Below are positions 1 to 7,243 of a stretch of DNA of 7,669 nucleotides, piece by piece. The notes under the pieces were generated by a model, which did no database searches, was not told the DNA's origin, and saw nothing but the letters and a program-made list of their open reading frames with translations. Origin of the DNA: DAOQTX01 sp035340715 (lineage in GTDB: Bacteria; Bacteroidota; Bacteroidia; AKYH767-A; OLB10); assembly GCA_035340715.1 (NCBI GenBank), contig DAOQTX010000073.1:1-7669 (forward strand), written 5' to 3'. The first letter of the stretch is position 1, and every line of letters starts with the position of its first letter. The position numbers were made by a program, and so were the translations under genes.

Positions 1-853
1 TATCAGATCCATACTGAAGCATTGCTTCATCATAGGTCATTCGTTCAACTTTTCCTAAATCCACTCCAATGCTCATCTGAAAAGTATTCCGAATCAATCC
101 TTCGAAAGTTTGTAGTATGTCTTCTTGTTCCACAAAACTCATCTCGCAATCTATTTGAGTGAATTCCGGCTGACGATCGGCACGCAAATCCTCATCGCGA
201 AAACATTTTACAATTTGAAAGTAACGATCGAAACCCGATACCATTAATAGTTGCTTAAACAATTGTGGCGATTGTGGTAAAGCATAAAAGTGTCCAGGAT
301 TTTGGCGTGCAGGTACAATAAAATCTCGAGCACCTTCTGGAGTGGAACGTATAAGCACAGGAGTTTCTACTTCAATAAAATTTTGTTGATCCAAATAATT
401 GCGCACAGATTGAGTAATCTTGTGACGTAGCTCTAGATTTTTGCGAACCGGATTTCTACGCAGATCTAAATATCGATACTTCATACGAAGATCGTCTCCA
501 CCATCGCTCTGATCTTCTATTGTAAAGGGAGGTATTTCACTAGGGTTTAAAATGCTGAATTGCTTTACAATGATTTCAATATTACCCGTTGCGATCTTTG
601 CATTTTTATTGCTACGCTCCGATACTATTCCACTGGCTTGAACAACAAACTCTCGTCCTAACTCACGTGCTTTTTCACAAAGTGCTTTATCGGTTTCCAG
701 ATTAAAAACCAATTGGGTGATTCCGTATCGATCTCTCAAATCAATAAAAGTCATACCACCTAAATCACGTGACTTTTGTACCCAGCCGCATAGTTGAACT
801 TCTTGGCCAATATTGGTTTCATTTAATTCTCCGCAGGTATGGCTTCGTAACAT
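1..853 (-). CDS. aspS: Aspartyl-tRNA synthetase, N-terminal 284 residues (3' end beyond left edge)
   Basis: This class II aminoacyl-tRNA synthetase charges tRNA-Asp with aspartate in the cytoplasm. The 284 visible residues start MLRSHTCGEL and cover roughly the first half of the usual bacterial length of about 585. Residues 1-105 are the OB-fold anticodon-binding domain, with GWVQKSRDLGG at 23-33 and FIDLRDRYG at 36-44. The catalytic core follows: motif 1 ends in VETP (162-165), the flipping-loop signature TPEGARDF is at 171-178, LPQSPQLFKQ is at 192-201, and motif 2 contains FRDEDLRADRQPEFTQID (218-235) with the ATP-contacting Arg219. Motif 3 and the bacterial insertion domain lie outside the window. 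Leu31 matches the E. coli-like discriminating enzymes rather than the His31 type, which suggests a strictly Asp-specific enzyme (inference). The ATG directly follows the pdxA stop codon with no gap, and I see no Shine-Dalgarno, so translation probably depends on coupling to pdxA. Identity is very secure. Confidence 0.97.
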   Translation of the reverse strand, partial: MLRSHTCGELNETNIGQEVQLCGWVQKSRDLGGMTFIDLRDRYGITQLVFNLETDKALCEKARELGREFVVQASGIVSERSNKNAKIATGNIEIIVKQFSILNPSEIPPFTIEDQSDGGDDLRMKYRYLDLRRNPVRKNLELRHKITQSVRNYLDQQNFIEVETPVLIRSTPEGARDFIVPARQNPGHFYALPQSPQLFKQLLMVSGFDRYFQIVKCFRDEDLRADRQPEFTQIDCEMSFVEQEDILQTFEGLIRNTFQMSIGVDLGKVERMTYDEAMLQYGSD

Positions 854-1915
854 TTATCTATCGCTATTATGTTTAGTAAATTTCAATGGATTGGAATTTA
901 TTTCTTCAAACTCCATTCTCGTTTGACAAATATCTATGGCAGCATATATGGCTTCTCTAAAGCTTGATTCATCAGCAATGCCTTTACCAGCAATATCGTA
1001 AGCGGTTCCATGATCGGGTGAAGTTCGTACAATGGATAATCCACCGGTAAAATTTACTCCTGTGTTAAACGCCATAGTTTTAAAAGGTACTATTCCTTGA
1101 TCGTGGTACATGGCTAAAACACCATCATACTTGTTGAAATTTGCGCTGCCAAATAATCCATCGGCAGAAAAAGGTCCGTAAGCCATTATGCCCGACTCAA
1201 ATGCTTCTTTTATAGCTGGAATGATAATTTCCTTTTCTTCATTACCTAACAATCCATTATCACCCGAATGTGGATTGAGTCCTAAAACAGCGATCATTGG
1301 TTTTCTCAATCTGAAATCCTTCTTTAACGAATCATTGAATGATTTCAGTTTTTTCAGTATGATCTCTTTGGAAATATTGTCTGCTATATTTTTTACAGCA
1401 ACATGTCCGGTCACAAATGTAACGCGTAGCGATCCACTCATAAGAATCATAAGTGAATCATTACTCTTAAATGTATCGGCTAAATATTCGGTATGCCCCG
1501 GATAACGAAAGCCCTCTTGCTGCATGGTAGCTTTGTTGATAGGAGCAGTTACCAACGCATCCAACTTTCCATCTTGCAGGTCTTGACAGGCAGTTTTTAA
1601 AAAGTTAAATGCGTACTTGCCAACCGCATCAGTTGCAACTCCCACTTCTATCATGGGTTCATCTTCTAAGCAGTTGATCAGATTTAACTTTTTGTATTGA
1701 ACTTGATCAATACTTTTAATTGTGTTGTAATAGAATTCTTTTACGTTGAGCGACTTTCGGTAGTAGTTCAATACTTTACCTGAACCATAAATAACCGGAG
1801 TGCAAACTTGCAACATTCTATTGTCCTCAAATATCTTGATAATCAATTCAGGGCCAATACCATTGATATCGCCCATGGTAATGCCAACCAATATTTTACC
1901 TTCATTGTCTTGCAT
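854..1915 (-). CDS. pdxA: 4-hydroxythreonine-4-phosphate dehydrogenase PdxA
   Basis: PdxA oxidises 4-phosphohydroxy-L-threonine with NAD(P)+. The unstable product, after decarboxylation, is joined with deoxyxylulose phosphate by PdxJ to make pyridoxine phosphate, so this gene implies the DXP-dependent vitamin B6 route. The 353-residue protein has the N-terminal signature GDINGIGPE (15-23), where Bacteroidota enzymes commonly carry GDIN in place of GDPA (from memory). It also has TAPINKATM (123-131), GHTEYLAD (140-147), LNPHSGDNG (213-221), YHDQGIVPFK (270-279) and RTSPDHGTAYDIAGKG (297-312). His171, His216 and His271 sit exactly five residues after the E. coli metal ligands His166, His211 and His266, so the metal site is intact. 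The protein is about 24 residues longer than E. coli PdxA (329), partly from a polar C-terminal tail. Its ATG shares one base with the stop codon of the upstream aminopeptidase gene (TAATG), and its own stop abuts the aspS start, indicating cotranscription and likely translational coupling. It is cytoplasmic, with no sign of decay. Confidence 0.97.
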   Translation of the reverse strand: MQDNEGKILVGITMGDINGIGPELIIKIFEDNRMLQVCTPVIYGSGKVLNYYRKSLNVKEFYYNTIKSIDQVQYKKLNLINCLEDEPMIEVGVATDAVGKYAFNFLKTACQDLQDGKLDALVTAPINKATMQQEGFRYPGHTEYLADTFKSNDSLMILMSGSLRVTFVTGHVAVKNIADNISKEIILKKLKSFNDSLKKDFRLRKPMIAVLGLNPHSGDNGLLGNEEKEIIIPAIKEAFESGIMAYGPFSADGLFGSANFNKYDGVLAMYHDQGIVPFKTMAFNTGVNFTGGLSIVRTSPDHGTAYDIAGKGIADESSFREAIYAAIDICQTRMEFEEINSNPLKFTKHNSDR

Positions 1916-3366
1916 TACTTTTTCTTTGATGATTTATAATTCTTAATAAACTCATACATCATTCTCACCCCGACTGCTGTTCCATTTTTCCCTCTATAAC
2001 TATCCGTACTTTTAACAAAACTTGGTCCTGCAATATCAAAATGCATGAAAGGATCATCTGTAAAAAATTTCAAAAATCGACCGGCAGTAATTGCTCCAGC
2101 AACTGCTCCTCCAATATTTTTTATGTCGGCTATATCCGATTTTAGCAGTTCATCGTATTCCTCCCAAAATGGCATTTCGGCTAAACGCTCATACACATTT
2201 TCTCCGGCTGTTTTTAACTGCTGATTGGTTTCCTGATCGACATTCCCCATACACACAATACCATAGTGACCAATTGCAGCAGCAGCTGCTCCTGTGAGGG
2301 TGGCAAAGGTACTGACCATTTCGGGTTTGTATTTTTTTGAATAGTGAAGCGCATCGGCCAAAATTAGTCTTCCTTCCGCATCGGTATTTAATACTTCAAC
2401 AGTTTTACCATTGTACATGGTAATTACATCGCCAGGAGCATAAGCTTCTCCATCAGGTCTATTGTCGGTAGCCGGTATTAATCCGATGACATGATATGGT
2501 AATTTATTTTTAGCTACTGCACATAATACCGCTCCAACCACTGCACCTCCAGCCATGTCGCACTTCATATAATCCATACTGTTGGCTGTAGGTTTTAAAC
2601 TCAATCCTCCGGTATCATATACCACACCTTTTCCCACCAATACCAATGGCTTCTTGTTGATCGGAGATTTAGGTTTGTATTCCATAATCGTAAATGAAGG
2701 TGGTTGAACACTACCCTTGTTTACGGATAGTAATCCTCCCATTTTCAATTTAACAATTTGGCTTTTATTCAACACTGTAACTTTACATCCTGCCTTTTTT
2801 CCGTTGCTCGATAAGGAACGAGCCAATGCTGTTGCCGTAAGTACATTTTGAGGTTCATTTACTAAGTCACGTGCTAGAAAAACAGCTTCACAAAGATTCA
2901 CCAATTCATCCAGATCTTTTTGCTTAATCGTTTTGGCTACTACATCTATCTTTTTTAGTTGGTAACTTTCTTTTTTCTCGGTAAAATATTTTTCGAATGA
3001 ATAGGTGGATAAAAGAATTCCTTCAACAAAATCAAACAGAGCAGTGGGAGATTTCAATTCACTCGCTACACAAATTTCTGATAGACCATATTGCTTCAAA
3101 GCAGAATAAATTCTATTTCCTGCCTGACGAATTGTTTCTCTGCTTTTGCTTGGAGAGGGCTTTTTTGTATCAAAGTATTGTAAAAATATCTGTCGATGAT
3201 ACTGATTTATTACAACACTTGTTTTTTTATTATTAAGTTGCTCTTTAGCATATTTTAACTCAGAAGGACTTAGAAAAGATGCCGAAAACTTTTGTTTATC
3301 TTCAATTAAAAGAACGATGCCGGTTTTTGTATTTAGCTCTTTGGCTATCCGGATTGTAGTAGTCAT
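1915..3366 (-). CDS. pepA: M17 family leucyl aminopeptidase (PepA-like)
   Basis: This is a cytosolic two-metal aminopeptidase that removes N-terminal residues from peptides, probably for peptide turnover. At 483 residues it has the normal M17 length. The N-terminal third (to about 160) is the poorly conserved M17 N-domain and shows no other recognisable motif. The catalytic domain carries all expected residues: metal ligands Lys246 and Asp251 (GKGVVYDTGG, 245-254), catalytic Lys258 (SLKPT), Asp270 (MKCDMAGG), and the family signature NTDAEGRL (327-334), which supplies ligands Asp329 and Glu331 and catalytic Arg333. ATLTGAAAAAIG (355-366), ITAGRFLKFF (426-435) and HFDIAGP (442-448) are typical C-terminal landmarks. 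No signal peptide is visible. The ATG is preceded by an A/T-rich leader with no Shine-Dalgarno, as is usual in Bacteroidota. It is the first gene of the leftward unit, and its stop overlaps the pdxA start by one base. The exact in vivo specificity (leucine, Cys-Gly or other) cannot be read from sequence, and M17 enzymes in some bacteria also bind DNA, so the symbol is given on family grounds. Confidence 0.93.
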   Translation of the reverse strand: MTTTIRIAKELNTKTGIVLLIEDKQKFSASFLSPSELKYAKEQLNNKKTSVVINQYHRQIFLQYFDTKKPSPSKSRETIRQAGNRIYSALKQYGLSEICVASELKSPTALFDFVEGILLSTYSFEKYFTEKKESYQLKKIDVVAKTIKQKDLDELVNLCEAVFLARDLVNEPQNVLTATALARSLSSNGKKAGCKVTVLNKSQIVKLKMGGLLSVNKGSVQPPSFTIMEYKPKSPINKKPLVLVGKGVVYDTGGLSLKPTANSMDYMKCDMAGGAVVGAVLCAVAKNKLPYHVIGLIPATDNRPDGEAYAPGDVITMYNGKTVEVLNTDAEGRLILADALHYSKKYKPEMVSTFATLTGAAAAAIGHYGIVCMGNVDQETNQQLKTAGENVYERLAEMPFWEEYDELLKSDIADIKNIGGAVAGAITAGRFLKFFTDDPFMHFDIAGPSFVKSTDSYRGKNGTAVGVRMMYEFIKNYKSSKKK

Positions 3367-3424
3367 GTTTTAAAGTTATTTTTGAGGGGTTGAAAATACT
3401 CAAACTCTGTCAATGGATCAAAAC

Positions 3425-3432
3425 AAAAGATA
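3425..3432 (-). promoter_or_regulatory. Possible -7 promoter element for the pepA-pdxA-aspS unit
   Basis: Read leftward this is TATCTTTT followed by G. It matches 7 of 8 positions of the Bacteroidota -7 consensus TAnnTTTG, with the G displaced by one base. It lies 58 bases upstream of the aminopeptidase ATG, which would leave a leader of roughly 50 bases. I see no convincing -33 TTTG partner at the usual spacing. Such A/T-rich matches arise easily by chance, so the call rests mainly on position. Confidence 0.3.
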
Positions 3433-3451
3433 TAACAATAAAAGTATCTTT
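3426..3451. repeat. 7-bp perfect inverted repeat with 12-bp spacer between divergent genes
   Basis: The left arm AAAGATA (3426-3432) and right arm TATCTTT (3445-3451) are exact reverse complements separated by 12 bases. Pairing stops at once on both the inner and outer side. The arms coincide with the two outward-facing -7-like elements, so the symmetry may simply be that of two back-to-back promoters. It could also be an operator for a dimeric regulator. The arms are too short and A/T-rich, and lack a T tract, to be a terminator. Confidence 0.4.
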
Positions 3452-3452
3452 G
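3445..3452 (+). promoter_or_regulatory. Bacteroidota-type -7 promoter element for the mqnC unit
   Basis: TATCTTTG is an exact match to the TAnnTTTG -7 consensus recognised by the primary sigma factor of Bacteroidota. Transcription would be expected to start a few bases downstream, near 3457-3460, leaving a leader of about 21-24 bases before the ATG at 3481. No clear -33 TTTG is visible at the usual 19-base spacing (3422-3425 reads AACA), but that element is often weak in this phylum. Position immediately upstream of the first gene of the rightward group supports the call. Confidence 0.6.
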
Positions 3453-3480
3453 GGTTATAGAGTAAAGCTTTTTGTTAAAA

Positions 3481-4605
3481 ATGAAAATAGATAAATTATT
3501 AGATAAGGCCCTTCAAAGAGAGTTTCTCAGTTTAGAGGAGGGTGTATGGCTATACAACAATGCAATTACTAGTGATTTGATGAGTGTAGCAAATCATTTG
3601 CGTTATGTTGCAAAACCAAAAAAAGAAGTTACTTGGATTATAGACCGAAATGTAAATACAACTAATGTATGCATAGCCAATTGCAAGTTTTGTAATTTTT
3701 ATCGTATTCCAGGACATAAGGAATCATACATTACAAGCATTGAACAATACAAAGAAAAAATAGACGAAACGTTTAGGCTTGGTGGCGAACAATTATTATT
3801 ACAAGGTGGTCATCATCCTGAATTAGGCCTTTCTTTTTACACACACCTATTTAGAGAAATAAAGGCACTTTATCCCAACTTAAAATTACATGCGCTTGGG
3901 CCACCAGAAATTGCTCATATTTCAAAATTAGAGCAAAAGTCTCATACCTATGTATTGAGTGAATTGCAAGAAGCTGGTTTAGATTCACTGCCAGGTGCAG
4001 GAGCTGAGATATTGAACAATCGAGTAAGGCGAATTATATCAAAAGGAAAGTGTAGTGGAGAAGAATGGTTGGATGTAATGCGAGCCGCACATCAATTAAA
4101 TATTACCACAAGTGCTACAATGATGTTTGGACATATTGAAAGCATTGAAGAGCGATTTGAACATTTGATTTCAATTCGTCAAGTTCAAAGCGAGAAACCT
4201 GATCATGCCAAAGGTTTTATAGCATTTATACCATGGCCTTTTATGGATGAAGGAACATTATTGCAGCGCATCAGAGGAATCAACAATAATGTGAGTCGTG
4301 ATGAATACATACGAATGATCGCATTGAGTAGAATGATGTTACCCAACATTGAAAACATTCAAGCCTCATGGCTTACAGTTGGAAAAGAAACGGCACAAGT
4401 TTGTCTTCATGCCGGAGCCAACGATTTTGGGTCGATCATGATTGAAGAAAATGTGGTCTCGGCTGCGGGTGCCCCGCACCGCTTTACCAGTCAAGGCATA
4501 CAAGATGCAATCAAGGAGGCCGGCTTTGAACCAAGATTGAGAAACCAGCAATATGAGTATAGAGAAGTGCCTGCAAATATGGAACAACAATTGATAGATT
4601 ATTAA
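3481..4605 (+). CDS. mqnC: Cyclic dehypoxanthine futalosine synthase, radical SAM enzyme MqnC
   Basis: MqnC is a radical SAM enzyme of the futalosine menaquinone pathway. It converts dehypoxanthine futalosine to its cyclic form, which MqnD then processes toward 1,4-dihydroxy-6-naphthoate. From the ATG at 3481 the protein has 374 residues, the usual size. The 4Fe-4S-binding CxxxCxxC motif is at Cys64, Cys68 and Cys71 (NVCIANCKFCNFYR). GGEQLLLQGG (101-110) and GLDSLPGAGAEIL (166-178) belong to the TIM-barrel core. MqnC is chosen over its homologue MqnE because of IPWPF (250-254), NIQASWLT (292-299) and GANDFGSIMIEENVVSAAG (312-330), which are MqnC hallmarks from memory. The reading frame also opens at a TTG at 3472, but the ATG is the better start: the A-rich run directly before it is typical of the phylum, and the predicted transcript start is only about 13 bases from the TTG. 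It is the first gene of the rightward unit, and the next ATG follows 4 bases after its stop. It is cytoplasmic; the motifs seen are intact. Confidence 0.93.
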   Translation: MKIDKLLDKALQREFLSLEEGVWLYNNAITSDLMSVANHLRYVAKPKKEVTWIIDRNVNTTNVCIANCKFCNFYRIPGHKESYITSIEQYKEKIDETFRLGGEQLLLQGGHHPELGLSFYTHLFREIKALYPNLKLHALGPPEIAHISKLEQKSHTYVLSELQEAGLDSLPGAGAEILNNRVRRIISKGKCSGEEWLDVMRAAHQLNITTSATMMFGHIESIEERFEHLISIRQVQSEKPDHAKGFIAFIPWPFMDEGTLLQRIRGINNNVSRDEYIRMIALSRMMLPNIENIQASWLTVGKETAQVCLHAGANDFGSIMIEENVVSAAGAPHRFTSQGIQDAIKEAGFEPRLRNQQYEYREVPANMEQQLIDY

Positions 4606-4609
4606 CGAA

Positions 4610-4675
4610 ATGAAACGAATCTGCCTTATTGGTCTGTTACATTTATTATTGAGTTTGAATTTTCAAGCATATGCT
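4610..4675 (+). other. Sec signal peptide of the T9SS cargo protein
   Basis: Residues 1-22 have a short basic start (MKR), a leucine-rich hydrophobic core (residues 4-18) and a likely signal peptidase I site after A-Y-A, with the mature chain beginning THNRAGE. This is the export signal expected for a T9SS substrate, which must reach the periplasm first. No lipobox cysteine lies near the cleavage site, so a lipoprotein is unlikely. Confidence 0.88.
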
Positions 4676-7237
4676 ACGCACAATCGTGCGGGTGAAATTA
4701 CGGTAAGTCAGATAGGAACTTTAAGTTTTGAAGCAACCATAACAACTTACGTTAAAACTTCGTCTCAAATTCCAAGACCGGTTCTGGGATTAAATTGGGG
4801 TGACGGAACGCTCGATTCAATTCCTCAGATAAGTTCGGTTAGTGTAGCTGCCGATATCACTAAGAATGTTTATAAAGGCACTCATACCTATTCCGGTTTT
4901 TCTTCATTCACATTATCGTTTGAAGATCCAAATAGAAATGGTGGAGTGATCAACATTCCCAATTCAGTTAATGTTCCATTTTATGTTGAAACGAAAATTA
5001 CTGTTTCTCCTTTTGTAGGTGCTAATAGTTCACCAATATTATTACAAGCGCCCATTGATAATGCACTCGTTAATCAACTCTTTATACACAACCCCAATGC
5101 ATTTGATCCGGATGGTGATAGCTTGTCATATGAGTTGATATTTTGCAGAGGCGAACAGGGAAATTTTATACCTGGTTATACTTACCCCAATGCAAGCAGT
5201 TCGTTTTCTCTTGATTCTATAAGTGGAGATTTAATTTGGGATACTCCAATTGCTTGTGGTGAGTACAATGTTGCTTTCTTAGTAAAGGAGTGGAGGAATG
5301 GTATCAACATTGGATTTGTAACCCGTGATATGCAGATAGATGTAATATGCAACGGCACCAACAATCCGCCCAACATAGCCACGATTAACGACACTTGTAT
5401 AGAGGCAAATACTTCATTAGTGTTATTTGTTACCGCTACCGATCCCGATTTTGAAACCATAACATTAACCGGAACCGGTGGGCCATTATTTTTAAATGAT
5501 GGCACAGCATTCTTTCCACAACCCATTATTGCTCCGGGCACGGTAACTGGTGTTTTTACTTGGAATACCAATTGTACGCATGTAAGAAAGTCTCCCTATC
5601 AAATGACCTTTAAGGCTACAGATAACAATTCAATAGTAAACTTAAGCGACCTACAAACCATACGAATTACTGTTGTTGCACCTTCTCCAAAAAATCCAAC
5701 AGCTGCACCTTTTGGCAATTCAATAAATTTAAATTGGGATCAAAGTATTTGTCAAAATGCAATTGGATATAAAATATACAGACGTGCGGGCACTTATGGC
5801 TTTGTTCCAGCGAATTGCGAAACCGGTGTTCCATCTTATACCGGCTATCAACTGATAGCAGATGTAGCCGGAGTGACGAACAACTTTTATACCGACAATA
5901 ATATGGGTTCAGGATTGTCGGTCGGTGTACAATATTGTTATATGGTTATAGCCTATTTTGCTGACGGAAGCGAGAGTTATGCATCGGTTGAATTTTGTGC
6001 TGAACTCAAAAGAGATCTTCCTGTAATAACCAATGTAAGTGTTAATCAAACCCATACCAGCAATGGCAGTGTGTATGTGGCTTGGTCGTGGCCCAAAGAA
6101 TTGGATTCTGTTCAAGTTCCAGGACCCTATATGTATAGAATCCATCGTTCAACAGGTATAGGATCTAATAACTTTATTTTGATTGATAGTTTATTTAGTT
6201 TATTCGATACCACCTATACCGATACTTTTCTAAACACTGAATCACAAGGATATGAGTATAGAATTGAACTTATGAATTTAACCCCGGGTAATGTTTTCTC
6301 AGCAGGATCGTCTAAGCCGGCATCGTCTATCTTTATAAGTGCTTTACCTTCCGATCAAAAAATAACGCTCTCCTGGAATGAGATGGTTCCTTGGACAAAC
6401 GCACTGTATGAGATTTATAGATTTGATGGAGCAACATTTCAACTCATTGACACCAGCTATGCTAAAACCTATACCGACTCTTCATTGATCAATGGCATTA
6501 GTTATTGTTATAAAATACAAAGTGCAGGCGACTATTCAGCCAGTGGATTTGTAAGTCCTATTTTAAATTGGTCGCAAGAAGTATGCAGTACACCCATTGA
6601 TAATGTGCCTCCTTGCAGCCCTTCATTGGCTGTAAATGTAAATTGCAGCAACCGACAAAATGAATTAATCTGGAACAATCCGAATAACAGCTGTGCCAAT
6701 GATGTTGCAGCTTACAATATCTATTTTTCATCGGGCAACTCCACCGACTTTTCTCTAATTGCAACACTTTCTACTGCAAGCGATACTACTTTTATTCATA
6801 GCAACTTATCTACTTTGGTTGGCTGTTATAAGATTACCGCTATTGACTCAGCCGGAAATGAAAGTACCAATCCACTTGTTGTTTGTGTTGACTCATGCAA
6901 TCAATACAACTTGCCCAATGTGTTTACTCCCAACGGAGATGGCGTAAATGATTTGTTTCATCCTTGCGATGAAAGCACCGATTTGAGTCTACAAATAGAT
7001 TGTCCTCCCTATCGAAATGTAAAAGACATCGACATTAAAATATTTAACCGGTGGGGACAAATAGTTTTCTCTACCGATGATCGCGATATCAATTGGAATG
7101 GAAAGATTAATAACAACGGTTCAGATTGTCCCGATGGTGTTTATCATTATATCTGTATTGTCAACGAAATATTTCTGGATGGAATAAAACCCAGAACAAT
7201 CACAGGTTTTATACACCTGATACGAAACGGCAAATAG
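4610..7237 (+). CDS. Secreted multidomain protein with FnIII-like modules and T9SS type B (gliding motility-associated) C-terminal domain
   Basis: This 875-residue protein is probably exported by Sec and then moved across the outer membrane by the type IX system to the cell surface or medium. A signal peptide (1-22; KR, hydrophobic core, AYA before Thr23) is followed by a PKD-like region (about 60-105; NWGDGT and GTHTYSG). A region with DPDGDSLSYEL (166-176) and a probable repeat of it around TATDPDFE (275-282) resemble Ig/cadherin-like modules. About four fibronectin III-like modules follow, near 358-463, 468-565, 567-660 and 667-760. They share strand motifs such as GYKIYRR / YEIYRFDG / YNIYFSS and SYCYKI / GCYKI. 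Residues 768-875 are the sorting domain (NVFTPNGDGVND, IFNRWGQIVF, DGVYHY, HLIRNGK). I see no enzyme active site, so adhesion, matrix or gliding-associated surface roles are inference only. The mature chain has 21 cysteines, suggesting disulfides. The N-terminal THNRAGEI region and DPNRNGGVINIPNSV (106-120) recall a widespread Bacteroidota family of unknown function. The gene starts 4 bases after mqnC and lies 6 bases before ribE. Confidence 0.9.
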   Translation: MKRICLIGLLHLLLSLNFQAYATHNRAGEITVSQIGTLSFEATITTYVKTSSQIPRPVLGLNWGDGTLDSIPQISSVSVAADITKNVYKGTHTYSGFSSFTLSFEDPNRNGGVINIPNSVNVPFYVETKITVSPFVGANSSPILLQAPIDNALVNQLFIHNPNAFDPDGDSLSYELIFCRGEQGNFIPGYTYPNASSSFSLDSISGDLIWDTPIACGEYNVAFLVKEWRNGINIGFVTRDMQIDVICNGTNNPPNIATINDTCIEANTSLVLFVTATDPDFETITLTGTGGPLFLNDGTAFFPQPIIAPGTVTGVFTWNTNCTHVRKSPYQMTFKATDNNSIVNLSDLQTIRITVVAPSPKNPTAAPFGNSINLNWDQSICQNAIGYKIYRRAGTYGFVPANCETGVPSYTGYQLIADVAGVTNNFYTDNNMGSGLSVGVQYCYMVIAYFADGSESYASVEFCAELKRDLPVITNVSVNQTHTSNGSVYVAWSWPKELDSVQVPGPYMYRIHRSTGIGSNNFILIDSLFSLFDTTYTDTFLNTESQGYEYRIELMNLTPGNVFSAGSSKPASSIFISALPSDQKITLSWNEMVPWTNALYEIYRFDGATFQLIDTSYAKTYTDSSLINGISYCYKIQSAGDYSASGFVSPILNWSQEVCSTPIDNVPPCSPSLAVNVNCSNRQNELIWNNPNNSCANDVAAYNIYFSSGNSTDFSLIATLSTASDTTFIHSNLSTLVGCYKITAIDSAGNESTNPLVVCVDSCNQYNLPNVFTPNGDGVNDLFHPCDESTDLSLQIDCPPYRNVKDIDIKIFNRWGQIVFSTDDRDINWNGKINNNGSDCPDGVYHYICIVNEIFLDGIKPRTITGFIHLIRNGK
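6911..7234 (+). other. T9SS type B C-terminal sorting domain (CHU_C / gliding motility-associated)
   Basis: The last 108 residues (768-875) contain the diagnostic sequence of this domain in order: LPNVFTPNGDGVNDLF at the start, KIFNRWGQIVF (810-820), a WNGK turn (829-832), PDGVYHY (841-847), and a final strand ending HLIRNGK. In known systems this domain directs proteins through the T9SS. Type B domains depend on a dedicated PorP/SprF-like partner, which is often encoded next to the cargo gene; none is visible in this window. Confidence 0.93.
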
Positions 7238-7243
7238 GTTTTT

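Noticed and set aside
1188..1505. 105-codon open frame on the plus strand opposite pdxA
   Set aside because: It is antisense to conserved PdxA motifs, including metal ligands, and shows no family signature of its own.
2997..3236. 79-codon plus-strand open frame opposite the 5' part of the aminopeptidase gene
   Set aside because: It overlaps a real gene on the other strand completely, and its translation shows no domain. The weak conservation of the M17 N-domain makes it slightly harder to dismiss than the others.
3472..3480. TTG start nine bases upstream of the mqnC ATG, adding residues MLK
   Set aside because: TTG starts are rarer, the ATG at 3481 follows an A-rich run typical of the phylum, and the TTG would lie very close to the predicted transcript start.
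3367..3480. Riboswitch, small RNA or attenuator in the divergent intergenic region
   Set aside because: Only 114 bases are available, shared by two divergent leaders. There is no strong GC hairpin, no T tract after a stem and no recognisable FMN, TPP or T-box core.
3481..4605. Identification as aminofutalosine synthase MqnE instead of MqnC
   Set aside because: The IPWPF, NIQASW and NDFGS...EENVVSAAG motifs fit MqnC; MqnE would be expected to have NDxDGT-type and IKAFW-type sequences at these positions.
4600..4612. Terminator or promoter between mqnC and the secreted-protein gene
   Set aside because: Only four bases separate stop and start, and I see no hairpin or consensus element at the junction.
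5182..5571. 129-codon open frame on the minus strand inside the secreted-protein gene
   Set aside because: It is fully antisense to a strongly supported coding region, has no recognisable motif and low-complexity composition, and is a shadow of the real frame.
6558..6947. Short open frames on both strands within the FnIII and sorting-domain coding region (6558-6767 minus, 6759-6947 plus)
   Set aside because: Both are out of frame with a strongly recognisable domain series and lack start signals or motifs.
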